NCBI RefSeq assembly: GCF_014805685.1
Contig: NC_060885.1
Location: forward strand, 6,586,132 to 6,650,131
Source of the DNA: Silurus meridionalis
Lineage: Eukaryota; Chordata; Actinopteri; Siluriformes; Siluridae
Direction: 5' to 3'
Length of the DNA: 64,000 nt
In this document: positions 1 through 11,555 of the stretch, one piece after another
Layout of the letters: every line of letters starts with the position of its first letter
How positions within the stretch are numbered: position 1 is the stretch's first letter
Translations under genes and position numbers: made by a program
The notes under the pieces: model-generated
Database searches by the model: none
Seen by the model: the letters and a program-made list of their open reading frames with translations, nothing else
What the model was told of the DNA's origin: nothing

Positions 1-295
1 CTACAGCTGCACTCTGTTGTAAGTTTACACACGCACACGCAAAAGTTTCCTTCCATTCTCTCACCACGACCATCTCCCCTTTCCCTGGTGCATCGTGGGA
101 AAGCCGAACAGTAGAGCTTTATGTCAAGGTCCTTTGCATCAAAGACACCCGAGAGAACTCGCTCAGCCACTGGGGCGGCGACATATGACATACATGCGGT
201 CTGGAGAGAATGTACAGAGTGTTCTAGTGAAGAACCAGCCATATTGCATCTTCATGCCAGAAAGACTCCTGCTCTGTTTACTGGATCATCTCTGT

Positions 296-366
296 TTAAA
301 ACAAGTCAAGTTTATTTCTATAGCGTTTTTCACAACAGACATCGTCTCAAAGCAGCTTTACAGAGT
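296..366 (+). repeat. L2-like LINE 3' end fragment
   Basis: The stretch with CAAGTTTATTTCTATAGCG and, further on, AAGCAGCTTTACAGA resembles the 3' tail common in fish L2-type copies. The same tail recurs at 12.45 kb and, inverted, at 47.17 kb. Confidence 0.5.
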
Positions 367-368
367 TT

Positions 369-640
369 CAGGTGGAAGATCAGGTAAAAAAAAAAAAGAG
401 AAGATCAGGTGGAGAGAAGGATAAGATAAGGTGAGAAGAAGAAGAAGATCAGGTGGAGAGAAAGAGAAGATCAGGTGAGAAGAAGGAGAAGATCAGGTGA
501 GAAGAAGGAGAAGATCAGGTGAAGAGAAGAAGAATATCAGGTGGAAAAAAGGAGAAAATCAGGTGGAGAGAAGGAGAAGATCAGGTGAAGAGACAGAAGA
601 TCAGGTGAAGAGACAGAAGATCAGGTGGAGAAAAGGAGAA
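369..640 (+). repeat. Degenerate purine-rich minisatellite with repeated CAGGTG
   Basis: Imperfect tandem copies of a roughly 20-bp GAGAAGATCAGGTGGAGAGA-like unit. Eleven exact CAGGTG hexamers occur in it. The open frames across it are low-complexity Lys/Arg/Glu strings and are not treated as genes. Confidence 0.8.
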
Positions 641-1121
641 GCTCATGTGGAGCTTAAATCTCCTCTATCTTCTGTTTACTGTTGATGATAATCAGTATAA
701 GGGGGGGAACCAATCAAAAATTAATCCGCTGGTCCAGCAAGCATGTTAAAACACTCCCTTATTGTAATGTTCTGAATCGTAGATCAGTTTTAATGACAAA
801 CGAAGAGAAACGCACAAATTCATCATCCTCTTTAACAGAACTTCAAGGTCCGGCAAGTGCCTTTTTAAAATTCTGTTTGAAATGCGAGGAGGAGAATTTT
901 AGAAAAGTTGACCTTATTCTTAGAAGAGCGTCCAAGTCCACGCTAAATGCGGTTTTCAATATCAGCTCACAACTTGTAAATTCCAAACCTCTAACAAGGA
1001 AAAACAAACAAACACACAAACAAACAAACAAACACCCCTCGACTTCCTATTTGTTAGTTCGGACTGGTCCTCTAAGCTGTGAGCATTAAATTTAAATAAA
1101 TAAATAAATAAATAGAAGTGC

Positions 1122-1500
1122 ACTATATTGACAAACATTTGTGGGCACCAGACCAGACCATAAGATTGCCTTGTGGTTTTCGGACAGCCCATTCCACATT
1201 TAGTCCCCAATTGCTGGTTCCACTAGTTTTTGGAATGTGCTTCTGGAGGTTTGTGGTCAGGTACTTATGATGTAGGTGAGGTGAGGAGGCCTGAGGTGCA
1301 GTCAGTGTTCCAATTCATCCTGTGCTCAAAGTAGGGTTGAGTTCAGAACTCTGTAGCAGGAGATCTTCCACTCCAACCCGTGTGAAGCATATATTCATGA
1401 AGCTGGCTTTGTACACAGGGGAACTGTCAGGCTGGAGCAGGTTTGGATCTTCTGATTCGAGTGAAGGGAAAATTGAATTCAACCACATCCTATACAAGAA
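1122..1500. mobile_element. Non-autonomous Tc1-like DNA element relic
   Basis: It starts with a CACTATATTGACAAACATTT-like terminus and has an interior (attccaattcatcc, cttccactccaaccc, gaagctggctttgt) shared with the copy at 53.2-53.6 kb. The right terminus is truncated. Confidence 0.55.
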
Positions 1501-1810
1501 ATACTCGATAAACTCTAGACTCTGGACTCTAAACTTGCTAGTCCCAGGAGTTCGGAACTACTCAATCCTCCATCTCTGAGAACAAGTGATAGATAGAAGA
1601 ACAGTCGTAAAAAGGATCATTATTAATATCTGAAATGAAGCTGATCAGCATTTCAGCAATATAAATATTAATATACATTTTTTGTATGAAAAACATTTTG
1701 TAGGAATCCGTACATCCAGATATCACAGGGTTAACACCTGGACTTGGACTAAATAAAAGTGTAAATCGCCACTGCGCTGAAGTCTCAGAGCGTCTGATCA
1801 TTTCTGGTCT

Positions 1811-1862
<52 letters not shown>
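1811..1862. repeat. (CA)n microsatellite
   Basis: About 25 CA units in gab1 intron 1. The Cys/Val open frame over it is an artefact. Confidence 0.95.
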
Positions 1863-1863
<1 letters not shown>

Positions 1864-3685
1864 GCATGTCAGATTTCACTGCCTCTCCCCGTGTTTACAG
1901 AACTGCGAGTACTATGGGAATGAACGAATGAAATACAGGAAGTAAAAAAAAAAAAAAGAAAGATGAATGGAAAAAATGAAAGAGACGGGAGGAGGAAGAA
2001 ATCCCTTAGTGTATGTACATTATCTTCGAATCTCTAAGAGGTGGTGTGAGATTTAAAGGACGTCATAATTGGACAAACGAGCTGTAAAAGTAGTGGCCTT
2101 CGACACGTTTCACCGACAGAAAGCAGAGAGTTGCCATGGCTGCAAGTCATCCGTTTGTGTGCGAGAGGGAGTCCATATTGAAGTAAGTGAGCAGGCACTT
2201 TGAGCCCTGCGCTAAACGCTGAGCGCTGCTATTGAACAGCACACAGAAAGTCAGCTGAACAGCCGCGCTCTTGATTCGCCGCCAAACAGCCGGGAACACA
2301 GCAGACTTTTGACCCTCGCTGCTCAAAGCTCTGCTGAGCTCTGCACCGCTCTGCTCGGCACAGCATGAAGCAGTAGGGCTGGGAATTTGGGCTCGGTGCC
2401 CACACTAAAACATTCTCATGTCAGGCCTGCAGATTATATTTCTGTCTAGAGGAGGAAGCTGTTGGTTTGAAGGAAAGAAAAATAGGTTCATCGGTTATGG
2501 GAACGTTCATGTGTTACAGTCAGGATCTATTACAAAACCGCAAACGGGTTGAAAAGAGGGATCCACAGTAGTCATTTTCACATTGTTTCCCCAAGGAAAA
2601 AGACCTGAAACATACATTTTGGGGACAGATGAAAAAAAGTCTTGCCACGTTCTGCATAGTTTCGGTAAAATCTATTGATAAACCTTATGATACACTGCTC
2701 CAAAAACGAGACTATAAATATATAAAACTGTGCAAATCTGTTCATCTTTTTTTCCTTTACGGCTGCAGTATAACGACTGTCACTTCCAATCCTAATGCAT
2801 AGCCGTGTACTTTAAATGTTGCAGACAGAATCTGCCTTTAAACACCTATTACAAAGGAATTTCTCGTAATTACATTTTATGCTCTTTTTTCCCCCAGTAC
2901 ACAGATACACGACAATATCCTCGCCCCTCATAATTGCGCATACTCCAAAAACTTTTGCTCCATAAGCGTATAGTTTGATATGGAATGCCTCTGAAGCGAA
3001 GTAGTTCCTGCTATCGCTTACTCTGAAATGAAACTGAAAACTCCTCCATCCTGAAGACTTTCAGGTTTTTCTTGGACTGTTACAAAGCACTGAAATAAAC
3101 AATCTCCTGACAGAAACATTTACAGTTTGTAAATCCGTTGACGATGAGAAACCAGTCATGCAATGTAAACCTGTGTAAACCTATAGCAACACCTTCTGAC
3201 CAATCAGAATCGAGAATATTACAGCGCTGTAATCAAAGGGTTAATTCCGAATGCAAGCATCAGGGGAAATGTTCAGTGTTGGGGAAAACTTCCAGGCTGA
3301 GCTCTGGGCTGGCATGGGTCATGCAAACTGGTCCAAACAAACAAACAAACTACAAGCGCCACCTCTGATGAAATCGCCCCAAGCGCATGTAAACAGGATG
3401 AGTATAGATAAACATGTTCAGAGTAATAAATAGATTCTGATTCTGGGGTTGGGGGAAAAATAAAAGATCTAATGTGATACTTTGAGTGTAGATACAGTTT
3501 GGCACTGTTGCATTTTAAAAGTAGCTGTCGACTATAGTAGCTTTATTAATCAATTAAACACTGAAAAAAATTGGGTAATTGGGTCTAAAGAACTCATTTA
3601 TGAATTTGGGATCAAAAACAATGCCTACTATAATCACCAAAAAGTCTAAGCACATTGATCAAAATCAAATATTATTTTATATATG

Positions 3686-3729
<44 letters not shown>

Positions 3730-3949
3730 TTGCTTATATTCTCGAGTAGCCGCAGCTTCGGAATAACGTTTCAAAACAGAGTTTCTATGAATAAATTACA
3801 TAATGTTTGAAAATCATTATTACTAATAGTTCATTTGAAGTAGTAAATAAAATATTTATGACAAGTAATTCACAATTTTTGTTGAGTTTACACTACAGTA
3901 CATTACATGTACAATTCCCCTTTAACCATCAAAAGTAGAGTCAAAACCT

Positions 3950-4055
<106 letters not shown>

Positions 4056-4530
4056 CTAATATTTAATTCTCACCACATTTATATCAATTCGCGTAATAAT
4101 TTAGCAAAGAAAGCAATTCATCCGCACCTCACAAAAAGTCTGTATCACAACAATCCAAACTCAACATTCCAACTAGCGATAAGGTCAAAATCAATTCATC
4201 TTGATGCGTTTTTAATCATGATGCGAGCTTTTATCAGAATCCATACTGATATTATGGTTCTTCCGAACAAACTTGCCCGAAGATACACACATTATAATTA
4301 TTATCATTATAAATATTTAACAAGGAGAAACTAGCACCTCAACACTGCTTTATTGACCATATCAGAGCAAAACAACAGATCAGAAGAACTGAGCAGATAA
4401 CGTGCAGACGAGATGAAAGAAATCCGGTAAGAAAGCTTGAGCTTGACCATCAGCCCGGATTGGATTATCACTTTAACAGCAAAGTGAGTGAGGACTGATT
4501 TCATTACAGGTTAAAGAAATGTATGTATGA

Positions 4531-4578
<48 letters not shown>

Positions 4579-5350
4579 AAGGGAGAGAGATGACTACATG
4601 TGCCAGACAAATCGAACTAATCAACTCTTGAACTAAGGGAAGAGCTCAACCACTGCTTTCAATAATACTGTGATTTTATCCACGCAGGAACACTGCTGAC
4701 ACCGGATCATTTTTGCTGATTCTTCTGTTGTATTAAGGAATTGCGTGTGTGAAAGATGTGTCGTGGTTACAATCAGGAAGAACAGAATGTGCCTTTTTAA
4801 CACCAGACTTTGTAATAAGCTTTTGATATTGTTGCTGATTCACATGCATTTCTTTTTGCCATAATCACACTATTGAGTTTTATTGCAATCCAGAATAAAT
4901 AAAGAAAAACCTGCTGATTCCAGATCTGAGGATGTGAGCATCAGCATGCTCGGATACATGAAATAAGTCAAAACCTTTAGTCTGCTTTAGAGACTCACAA
5001 GAATTTGTCCCAAATCCTACATGAATAAAAAATTGCTTCAGGACTAAAATCCAGATCAAATCTTTTTAGTAGTTCACCCACATGAGGTAGTGTAGGAACA
5101 GAGGGAAATATATATATAGTGTCCACCAAAACTCCAAAACACAAATGTTATTATGTGTTTGGGGAGAAGAAAAACAGGAAGACAGAATCATCCCGAAATA
5201 GGACAACAATCCTCCTTCAGTTGTTGTTGACATGTAAACAAGTCTGTAAACAACCCAGCCTGGGATAGGTTTTTTTTTAAACGTCATTGCATGCCAAGGC
5301 AGATTAAAGTGGATTTATTCGTTATCAGTATTATTAGAAAGCAGCTATTT

Positions 5351-5459
5351 GCATGCATGCATGTACGTGTGTGTGTATATATATATGTATATGCGTTCGT
5401 GCATGCGGGCGCGCGCCCGTGCGTGCGTACGCGTGTGCGTATTCATGTGTGCACACGCT
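5351..5459. repeat. Alternating purine-pyrimidine tract (Z-DNA-prone)
   Basis: Successive GCAT, GT, TA, GCGC and GTGC blocks give about 109 bp of almost unbroken purine-pyrimidine alternation, with breaks only at short TT, GGG and CCC runs. It begins 97 bp inside gab1 intron 1 as seen from the exon 1 donor. Confidence 0.85.
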
Positions 5460-5555
5460 AAAAAAAAAAAAAAGGAAAGGGAAAAAATAAATAAATAACA
5501 CGCACATTTGAATAGAACTGAGATTTCTTTTCCTTTTTTTTTTCGTCCTACTTAC

Positions 5556-5627
5556 ATAACGGCGCAACTTTTTTTCCGGCGGAGACTTTCTGAGCCAGCC
5601 CGAGCACACCACATCCCCTCCGCTCAT
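5556..5627 (-). CDS. gab1: GRB2-associated binding protein 1, first coding exon (partial gene)
   Basis: The minus strand from 5,627 encodes 24 residues beginning [20 protein letters not shown] and ending LRRY, which matches the start of vertebrate GAB1 closely. It is the first part of the N-terminal PH domain, which binds phosphoinositides at the plasma membrane. The exon ends at 5,556 in front of a strong GTAAGT donor. Family knowledge: GAB1 is a docking adaptor phosphorylated downstream of MET, EGFR and other receptors, and it recruits SHP2 and PI3K. The remaining exons (rest of PH domain, proline-rich and tyrosine motifs) must lie left of base 1, because no further PH exon was found in 1-5,555; GAB1 intron 1 is also very long in mammals. 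The start is supported by homology and by the GC-rich 5' region directly upstream. GAB2 and GAB3 are less likely because the SPPEKK stretch is GAB1-like. Confidence 0.93.
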
Positions 5628-6400
5628 TTTCCCCCCGTCTTTTAGGTCGCTCCTTTGATCTGTCTAAAAAAAAAAAAACAACAACAACAACCATGATTGT
5701 TATACAAAATAAATACATAGATAAACTCGACTCGGGAGCGCGCGCGCCGAGAACAATTACAATGTAGCACTGACTTGTAACAGACGCACGCGCCAGCGGC
5801 TCCACGGCTCGTGCACTTCTTCTCCTTCTCCTTCTCCTCCTCCTTACTCGTCTTTTTCTCCAAAAACTCCTGCTCTTATCATCCCTTCTTCCCTTGTTTT
5901 CTTTTTGGAGCTCGTGCCCAACCAAAACGCATCCAAACCTCAGATAATCCTGGAGCTGAAGTTCACACACACACTTGAAAAAAGAAAAGAAAAAAAATAT
6001 CTCCGGTGTTTTGCTCTCTTTTCTTCTCTTCTTCTCCTCCTCCTCCTCCTCTTTCTTGACACACTCCCGAGTTTCCTCGACGCAAAACGCGCTCTTAAAC
6101 TAGAGCCGAATATCTCCAACGCTTTTCCAGCTCACTCTCCCGGCACATGGTGGAGCTTCTCGGGCTCCACGGCGCTCTTTTCCCCGACTGAATGCTCCGG
6201 TTTCGGCCACCTTCCCTCCAGTTTCGCTCGGTTGATTGACGCTTGTGAACGTCGATACTTTTTTTTTTCCTTCTCCCCTCAAAACTGAACCTCCCTCCTT
6301 CTGCCCTCCCGTGGAGGAGGACCGGGAGAAGAGAGGGAGGGGGGGGGGGCCCAAGGCGCAAAGGATTATGGGAAATGTAGTCGACAGGTGCCGCCCTTTA
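5628..6400 (-). promoter_or_regulatory. gab1: gab1 5' UTR and GC-rich promoter region
   Basis: Upstream of the gab1 start codon the sequence turns GC-rich, with many CpG dinucleotides, for example at 5,735-5,760, 5,790-5,815 and 6,070-6,260. There are long pyrimidine runs on the plus strand, so the transcript strand is purine-rich. No TATA box is evident. This is the expected form of a CpG-type vertebrate promoter; the exact transcription start cannot be read from sequence. Confidence 0.6.
6363..6381 (-). promoter_or_regulatory. ZNF143/Staf-like motif, copy 1
   Basis: Read on the minus strand this is ACTACATTTCCCATAATCC, very close to the known ZNF143 (SBS) motif ACTACAATTCCCAGAATGC. It lies about 740 bp upstream of the gab1 start codon, at the outer edge of the GC-rich region. 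Confidence 0.6.
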
Positions 6401-6571
6401 CACCCTTCTCCAGACATTTACTTTCTCTCTTCACTTTTTCCTGATATCCGTATTTACAAAATCCTGCGCACTTTTTAACAAACAAAATAAACCATTTTCA
6501 TTCAAACACATTTATTCAACTTCTGTCCTGTGCTTTATACAATTTATAGCCTACTACTTTTAGGATTTTAG

Positions 6572-6591
6572 ACTACATTTCCCAGAATGCA
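6572..6591 (+). promoter_or_regulatory. ZNF143/Staf-like motif, copy 2
   Basis: The plus strand reads ACTACATTTCCCAGAATGCA, one mismatch from the long ZNF143 consensus. It is inverted relative to the copy at 6,363 and lies about 190 bp away. Confidence 0.65.
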
Positions 6592-6995
6592 GTTGGGTGG
6601 ACATCCCTTATATTACAGTTTATTTTTTCTCACATGCTTTAAAAGCATTTCTCGAATCATCCAAATCAGTAAGTGCATTTCTCAAAACAATGTGTACCAA
6701 CAGCACCAAACAGTGTATTTCTTGCTAAAAAAAAAAAAAAAAAAAGCCTGTACTTTTCTCAAAATCCTCAGTTCATCTCTCAAAAGTAAGTATTTGTGTA
6801 AAAGAAACATCTCATTGCCTTCAGAATAAAAAGTCTATAAACTACAGTTTGGATTGTAATAATTGAAAATGCACACAATTTGGCTTCCTTCTGTCTCGCA
6901 TCTTTTAATTTCAGCAGCACAAATTCATTTATTTGATTTATTGGATATTTAATTTATATTGAATGCAAGAGACCAGACAGGATTCACACTTTTAT
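6592..6995. other. Spacer, no gene seen
   Basis: AT-rich sequence with an A run at about 6,726-6,745. No coding similarity, RNA gene or clear mobile element was recognised. Confidence 0.6.
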
Positions 6996-7002
6996 TGTAC
7001 TG

Positions 7003-8353
7003 TACACCTACAGTTACACACCAATAGTTACACACCTACAGTTACACACCTACAGATACACACCTACAGTTACACACCAACAGTTACACACCTACAGATA
7101 CACACCTACAGTTACACCTACAGTTACACACCAACAGTTACACACCTACAGTTACACACCTACAGATACACACCTACAGTTACACACCTACAGATACACA
7201 CCTACAGTTACACACCAACAGTTACACACCTACAGATACACACTACAGTTACACACCAACAGTTACACACCTACAGTTACACACCTACAGATACACACCT
7301 ACAGTTACACACCAACAGTTACACACCTACAGTTACACACCTACAGATACACACCTACAGTTACACACCTACAGATACACACCTACAGTTACACACCTAC
7401 AGATACACACCTACAGTTACACACCAACAGTTACACATCTACAGTTACACACCTACAGTTACACACCAACAGTTACACACCTACAGTTACACACCTACAG
7501 ATACACACCTACAGTTACACACCTACAGATACACACCTACAGTTACACCAACAGTTACACATCTACAGTTACACACCTACAGTTACACACCTACAGTTAC
7601 ACACCAACAGATACACACCAACAGTTACACACCAACAGTTACACACCTACAGATACACACCTACAGATACACACCAACAGTTACACACCTACAGTTACAC
7701 ACCTACAGTTACACACCTACAGTTACACACCAACAGATACACACCAACAGTTACACACCTACATTCACACACCAACAGTTACACACCTACAGTTACACAC
7801 CAACAGTTACACACCTACATTTACACACCAACAGTTACACACCTACAGTTACACACCTACAGATACACACCTACAGTTACACACCTACAGATACACACCT
7901 ACAGTTACACACCAACAGTTACACACCTACATTTACACACCAACAGTTACACACCTACATTTACACACCAACAGTTACACACCTACATTTACACACCAAC
8001 AGTTACACACCTACAGTTACACACCTACAGATACACACCTACAGTTACACACCTACAGATACACACCTACAGATACATACCTACAGTTACACACCTACAG
8101 ATACACACCTACAGTTACACACCAACAGTTACACACATACAGTTAGACACCAACAGTTACACACCTACAGATACACACCTACAGTTACACACCTACAGAT
8201 ACACACCTACAGTTACACACCTACAGTTACACACCAACAGATACACACCTACAGTTACACACCAACAGTTACACACCTACAGTTACACACCAACAGATAC
8301 ACACCTACAGTTACACACCAACAGTTACACACCAACAGTTACACACCTACAGT
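7003..8353. repeat. 14-bp minisatellite of about 97 units
   Basis: A tandem array of CCTACAGTTACACA with two main substitutions: CCAACAG for CCTACAG, and AGATAC for AGTTAC. A few units carry ATTTAC and a few have lost 4 bp. Because three units equal 42 bp with no stop codon, a 464-residue open frame runs across it. The peptide simply cycles through His, Tyr, Thr and Gln and is not considered a gene. Confidence 0.95.
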
Positions 8354-8451
8354 CTAATGTATTTACTTTCCATTTGATCCTGTAGCGAATTTAATCAGCT
8401 ATTATTCCAAGAGTCTACACAAATAAACATATCTCACTTGTGTGACTACTA

Positions 8452-8640
8452 ATAATCATCATCATTATCATGATCATAACCATCATCACCATCAACATCA
8501 CAATCATCATCATAACAATCATCATCATCATCACAATCATCATCATCATCATCATCATCATAACAATCATCATCATCATAATCATCATCATAATCATCAT
8601 CATCACAATCATCATCACAATCATCATCATCGTCACAATC

Positions 8641-8734
<94 letters not shown>

Positions 8735-8735
8735 T
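8452..8735. repeat. (ATC/ATA)n followed by (ATAG)n microsatellites
   Basis: About 190 bp of imperfect CAT/CAA trinucleotides run directly into about 95 bp of ATAG tetranucleotides. The His-rich, Met-rich and Asp-rich frames here are artefacts. Confidence 0.95.
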
Positions 8736-8740
8736 TTGTC

Positions 8741-9070
8741 CTTAAAGTTGACGTGTTAAAAGCAGGAAAAATGGGCATGTGTAAGGACTTGACGAAGGCC
8801 AAATAGTGATGTCTAGACGTCTAGGTCATCTCCAAAACTGCAACTCTTGTGAGATGTTCCTGGTCTGCAGTGGTCAGTATCTATCAAAAGTGACCTAAGG
8901 AAGAAACAGTGGTGAACCGGCGACAGCGTCATCCTACAGACGAGCTCCTGTAGCTCAAACTGCTGAAGAAATGATTACTGTTGATGCTCGACTGGTCAGG
9001 ACTGTTTTGGCAGCAAAAGGGGGACCAGCACAATATTAGGCAGGTGGTCATAATGTTATGCCCTGATCAG
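8741..9070 (+). mobile_element. Tc1-like transposon, internally deleted relic
   Basis: The left part reads like the start of a fish Tc1 transposase gene (aaaatgggca, gaaggccaaatagtgatg, ctccaaaactgcaactcttg). It then jumps to the 3' end (gcagcaaaagggggaccagc) and the terminus ggtcataatgttatgcc. Most of the transposase is missing. The related 5' half is at 63.2-63.5 kb. Confidence 0.75.
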
Positions 9071-9760
9071 TGGCACATAAAGTTATGTCTGATTGCTACA
9101 CCAATGCATAAAAATAAAGTATCTATATCAGAACTATCAGAATTTTCTAAAGAATTTTTACCCACAATTTTCCACAGATTGTGTGATATTTTCTTTTAGG
9201 AGAACATGATAATGAGCTAATCCTCTAACTAAATCTCGTAATGCCCTGTGATCATCGTTGTCCACATCTAATCTAGGTCAAGTAATGCAGGCCCATTTCG
9301 AACCGTGTAAAATCAATGCTTTATGATGTGATACAATGATTCAATCCTGTTAACCAGTTCATACAGCTCTGTTACTTTCCCTGTTAGGACACAATGCCTA
9401 TTGTGTTGGTTTCCATAGAGCAGTGAGGAGCAGGGGTTGAATGTGCCTGAGCCAGTGATGCAGGCAGGGATTTGTGTCCATGTAAAACCGGAATGTGTGG
9501 AATGCCGTCGTACTGGAAAACGCCTTCTCCAGTCAAGCCTGCTAACAAAAGTTTACTAACTGCTTACTCAGGGCTTTTTAGAAGCACAGTCCGCTCCAAA
9601 CCGCCTCGGGACGATGTCTCTGCATGTGGGGTTCGTTCAGTGAACACGTTATCCACCAGTCATCTGTTTGGCATGGTTTCTAAGGTTGATGCTAGATTTT
9701 TTTTATTTTTTGTTGTTGTTGTAGTTTCATCCTTTGAACCAATTGCATTTGTAAAACATA
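9071..9760. other. Spacer, no gene seen
   Basis: Mixed-composition sequence with short open frames that resemble nothing I recognise. Confidence 0.5.
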
Positions 9761-10067
9761 AATAAATAAATCAATAAAAAAAAATTGAAAAATAAATATT
9801 TAGAAATAAAGAATAAAAATAATGAAATATTAAACAAATAAAAAAAATAATAATAATTGTAAAATAATATAAACATATTTAAAATAACAATAATAATAAT
9901 AAAAATTATAATAATAATAATAATGCTTTATTAAAAAAAAAAAACAAGGTCAGTAAAAATTATACAATAAATAAACAAATATTACAAATATTTAAAATAA
10001 TAAACAAATATACACATTAATCACAATAACATAATCAATAATAACGACAATAATAATAATAATTGTC

Positions 10068-10118
<51 letters not shown>

Positions 10119-10220
10119 AATGTAGTTTATTTTGAGTTTTGTAAAAAAAATTATAATAATTAGTTCTACATGAACAATGCTTTTCAATATTACACAATAA
10201 AAAAAAAACCTTATCAAATG
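9761..10220. repeat. AT-rich low-complexity block with (ATT)n
   Basis: Long A/T-only stretches, with an ATT microsatellite at about 10,068-10,117 flanked by the inverted motif ATAACGACAATAAT/ATTGTCGTTAT. The poly-Asn frame is an artefact. Confidence 0.85.
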
Positions 10221-10616
10221 TTTTAAAAATCGATTTTTGCGAATAGTTAACTCTTGTAAACGAGGTGCACCAAAACCAGTGTTACATTACGAGGCAGGTA
10301 TGAACATGTAGATAAGAAACGAGCTGCTCCCGCTGCCCACTCAGAGTGCTGAAGCATTAGTTCTTATATTATGCATGCAATTTTGTGGTCATTAGTCTTT
10401 CAGAGTTCCAGAAGACCAAGATTTCAAAACCCTGCTCATATTTTATGCATAACAAAATAAGAGTGCGCTGTATGACTTTTTCCCCCGTATTAGAAAAAAG
10501 TGATGTTGAGATACAGAGATTTCACCTCACCTCCTACTTTCGTTCAGAGATGATGAGAATGCTGTAGGTTAGTGGGAGTGAGCCAGAGTGTCGATGTGTC
10601 CTTGTGAAATGGCTAT

Positions 10617-10657
<41 letters not shown>

Positions 10658-11475
10658 AACGGGTGCTTGGCTTTTGAATAATTGAGAGCCATTGATTTTA
10701 CCAAATGGTCTTGGAGGCAGCACGAGTGGCGCTTATCCCCAGCACACACCGTGTTGTAAAGCTAATGGGTTAAAGGGAGATTTAAGAGCTTTTAATGCAG
10801 CACTCTTCTCTCTCTCAAAGAAAAAAACACCATGTTTGGCACATTATCTACAGGCGCCTCTCAATCAAAAAATGCAATTCTCTGCCTTTATTCAAAGTGA
10901 ATAAGGAGATTCGATTTGAAGCTGTAAACTAGTGGCACTGCACAGCGTTATGAGCTGTATAAGAAAACAGAGACAGACACAGAAACAGAGACGTGGGGTA
11001 TTGGGTTCGTCTCAGGACACGTGGGCCAACGACTCAATCAGTGCACTGCCAGAGCTTGATGGATCGCTGGTCTCGAAGTGACACCGAAAGAGCTCCTAAT
11101 TCAGCCGTAAAAGCCGGGGTAACCCTGATAACATCTATCTCTGATAATCTGTTTTGCGCCGTGTCTAATGCTCTCTAATGCATTAATAAGCCGTCTTCGG
11201 TCTCTAATAGCAGTCATTTGCCGAAAAGGACAATTGTAAAGCATCTTCAAGGTGGGCCAGGCAAAAGCATCAGCTAAATGAATGGAGGAGGGGGAGGATG
11301 CACCATATAAAACACAGTTGAACATGTTGTGTTACAGAACAGATGGATGTAAAAAATGCTGGTGCTCCACAGCGTTCATATAGAAAGAGTGCATACTGTA
11401 TATAACACTTTGCAAACAGTTTTTTAAAACTCAATACGCCGTGGAAAAAAACAGAACCTTTCAAAAATATGAATC
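10221..11475. other. Spacer, no gene seen
   Basis: Contains a (GA)n run at about 10,618-10,656. No coding similarity or mobile element was recognised. Confidence 0.5.
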
Positions 11476-11555
11476 ATAAATGACGGTGTTGGTGATCTGG
11501 ACTGGATTCTGATGGAGAACAGGATCCAGTCCAGATCACCAACACCGTCATTTAT
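11476..11555. repeat. Perfect 32-bp inverted repeat with 16-nt loop
   Basis: The arms at 11,476-11,507 and 11,524-11,555 are exact reverse complements (ATAAATGACGGTGTTGG... against ...CCAACACCGTCATTTAT). The loop is 11,508-11,523. No related copy was noticed elsewhere in the window. Confidence 0.9.

Noticed and set aside
5548..5970. 140-residue Arg-rich minus-strand frame over the gab1 5' region
   Set aside because: It overlaps the gab1 5' UTR and exon 1 in another frame, has low-complexity Arg and Val runs, and no similarity.
5905..6288. 127-residue plus-strand frame in the gab1 promoter
   Set aside because: Leucine and serine runs come from pyrimidine-rich sequence; no homology or splice sites support it.
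6963..8357. 464-residue open reading frame, His/Tyr/Thr-rich
   Set aside because: It is the translation of a 14-bp tandem repeat; all repeat frames cycle through the same residues and no start, splice or homology evidence exists.
8415..8802. Met/Ile-rich, His-rich and Asp-rich open frames on both strands
   Set aside because: Direct products of ATC and ATAG microsatellites.
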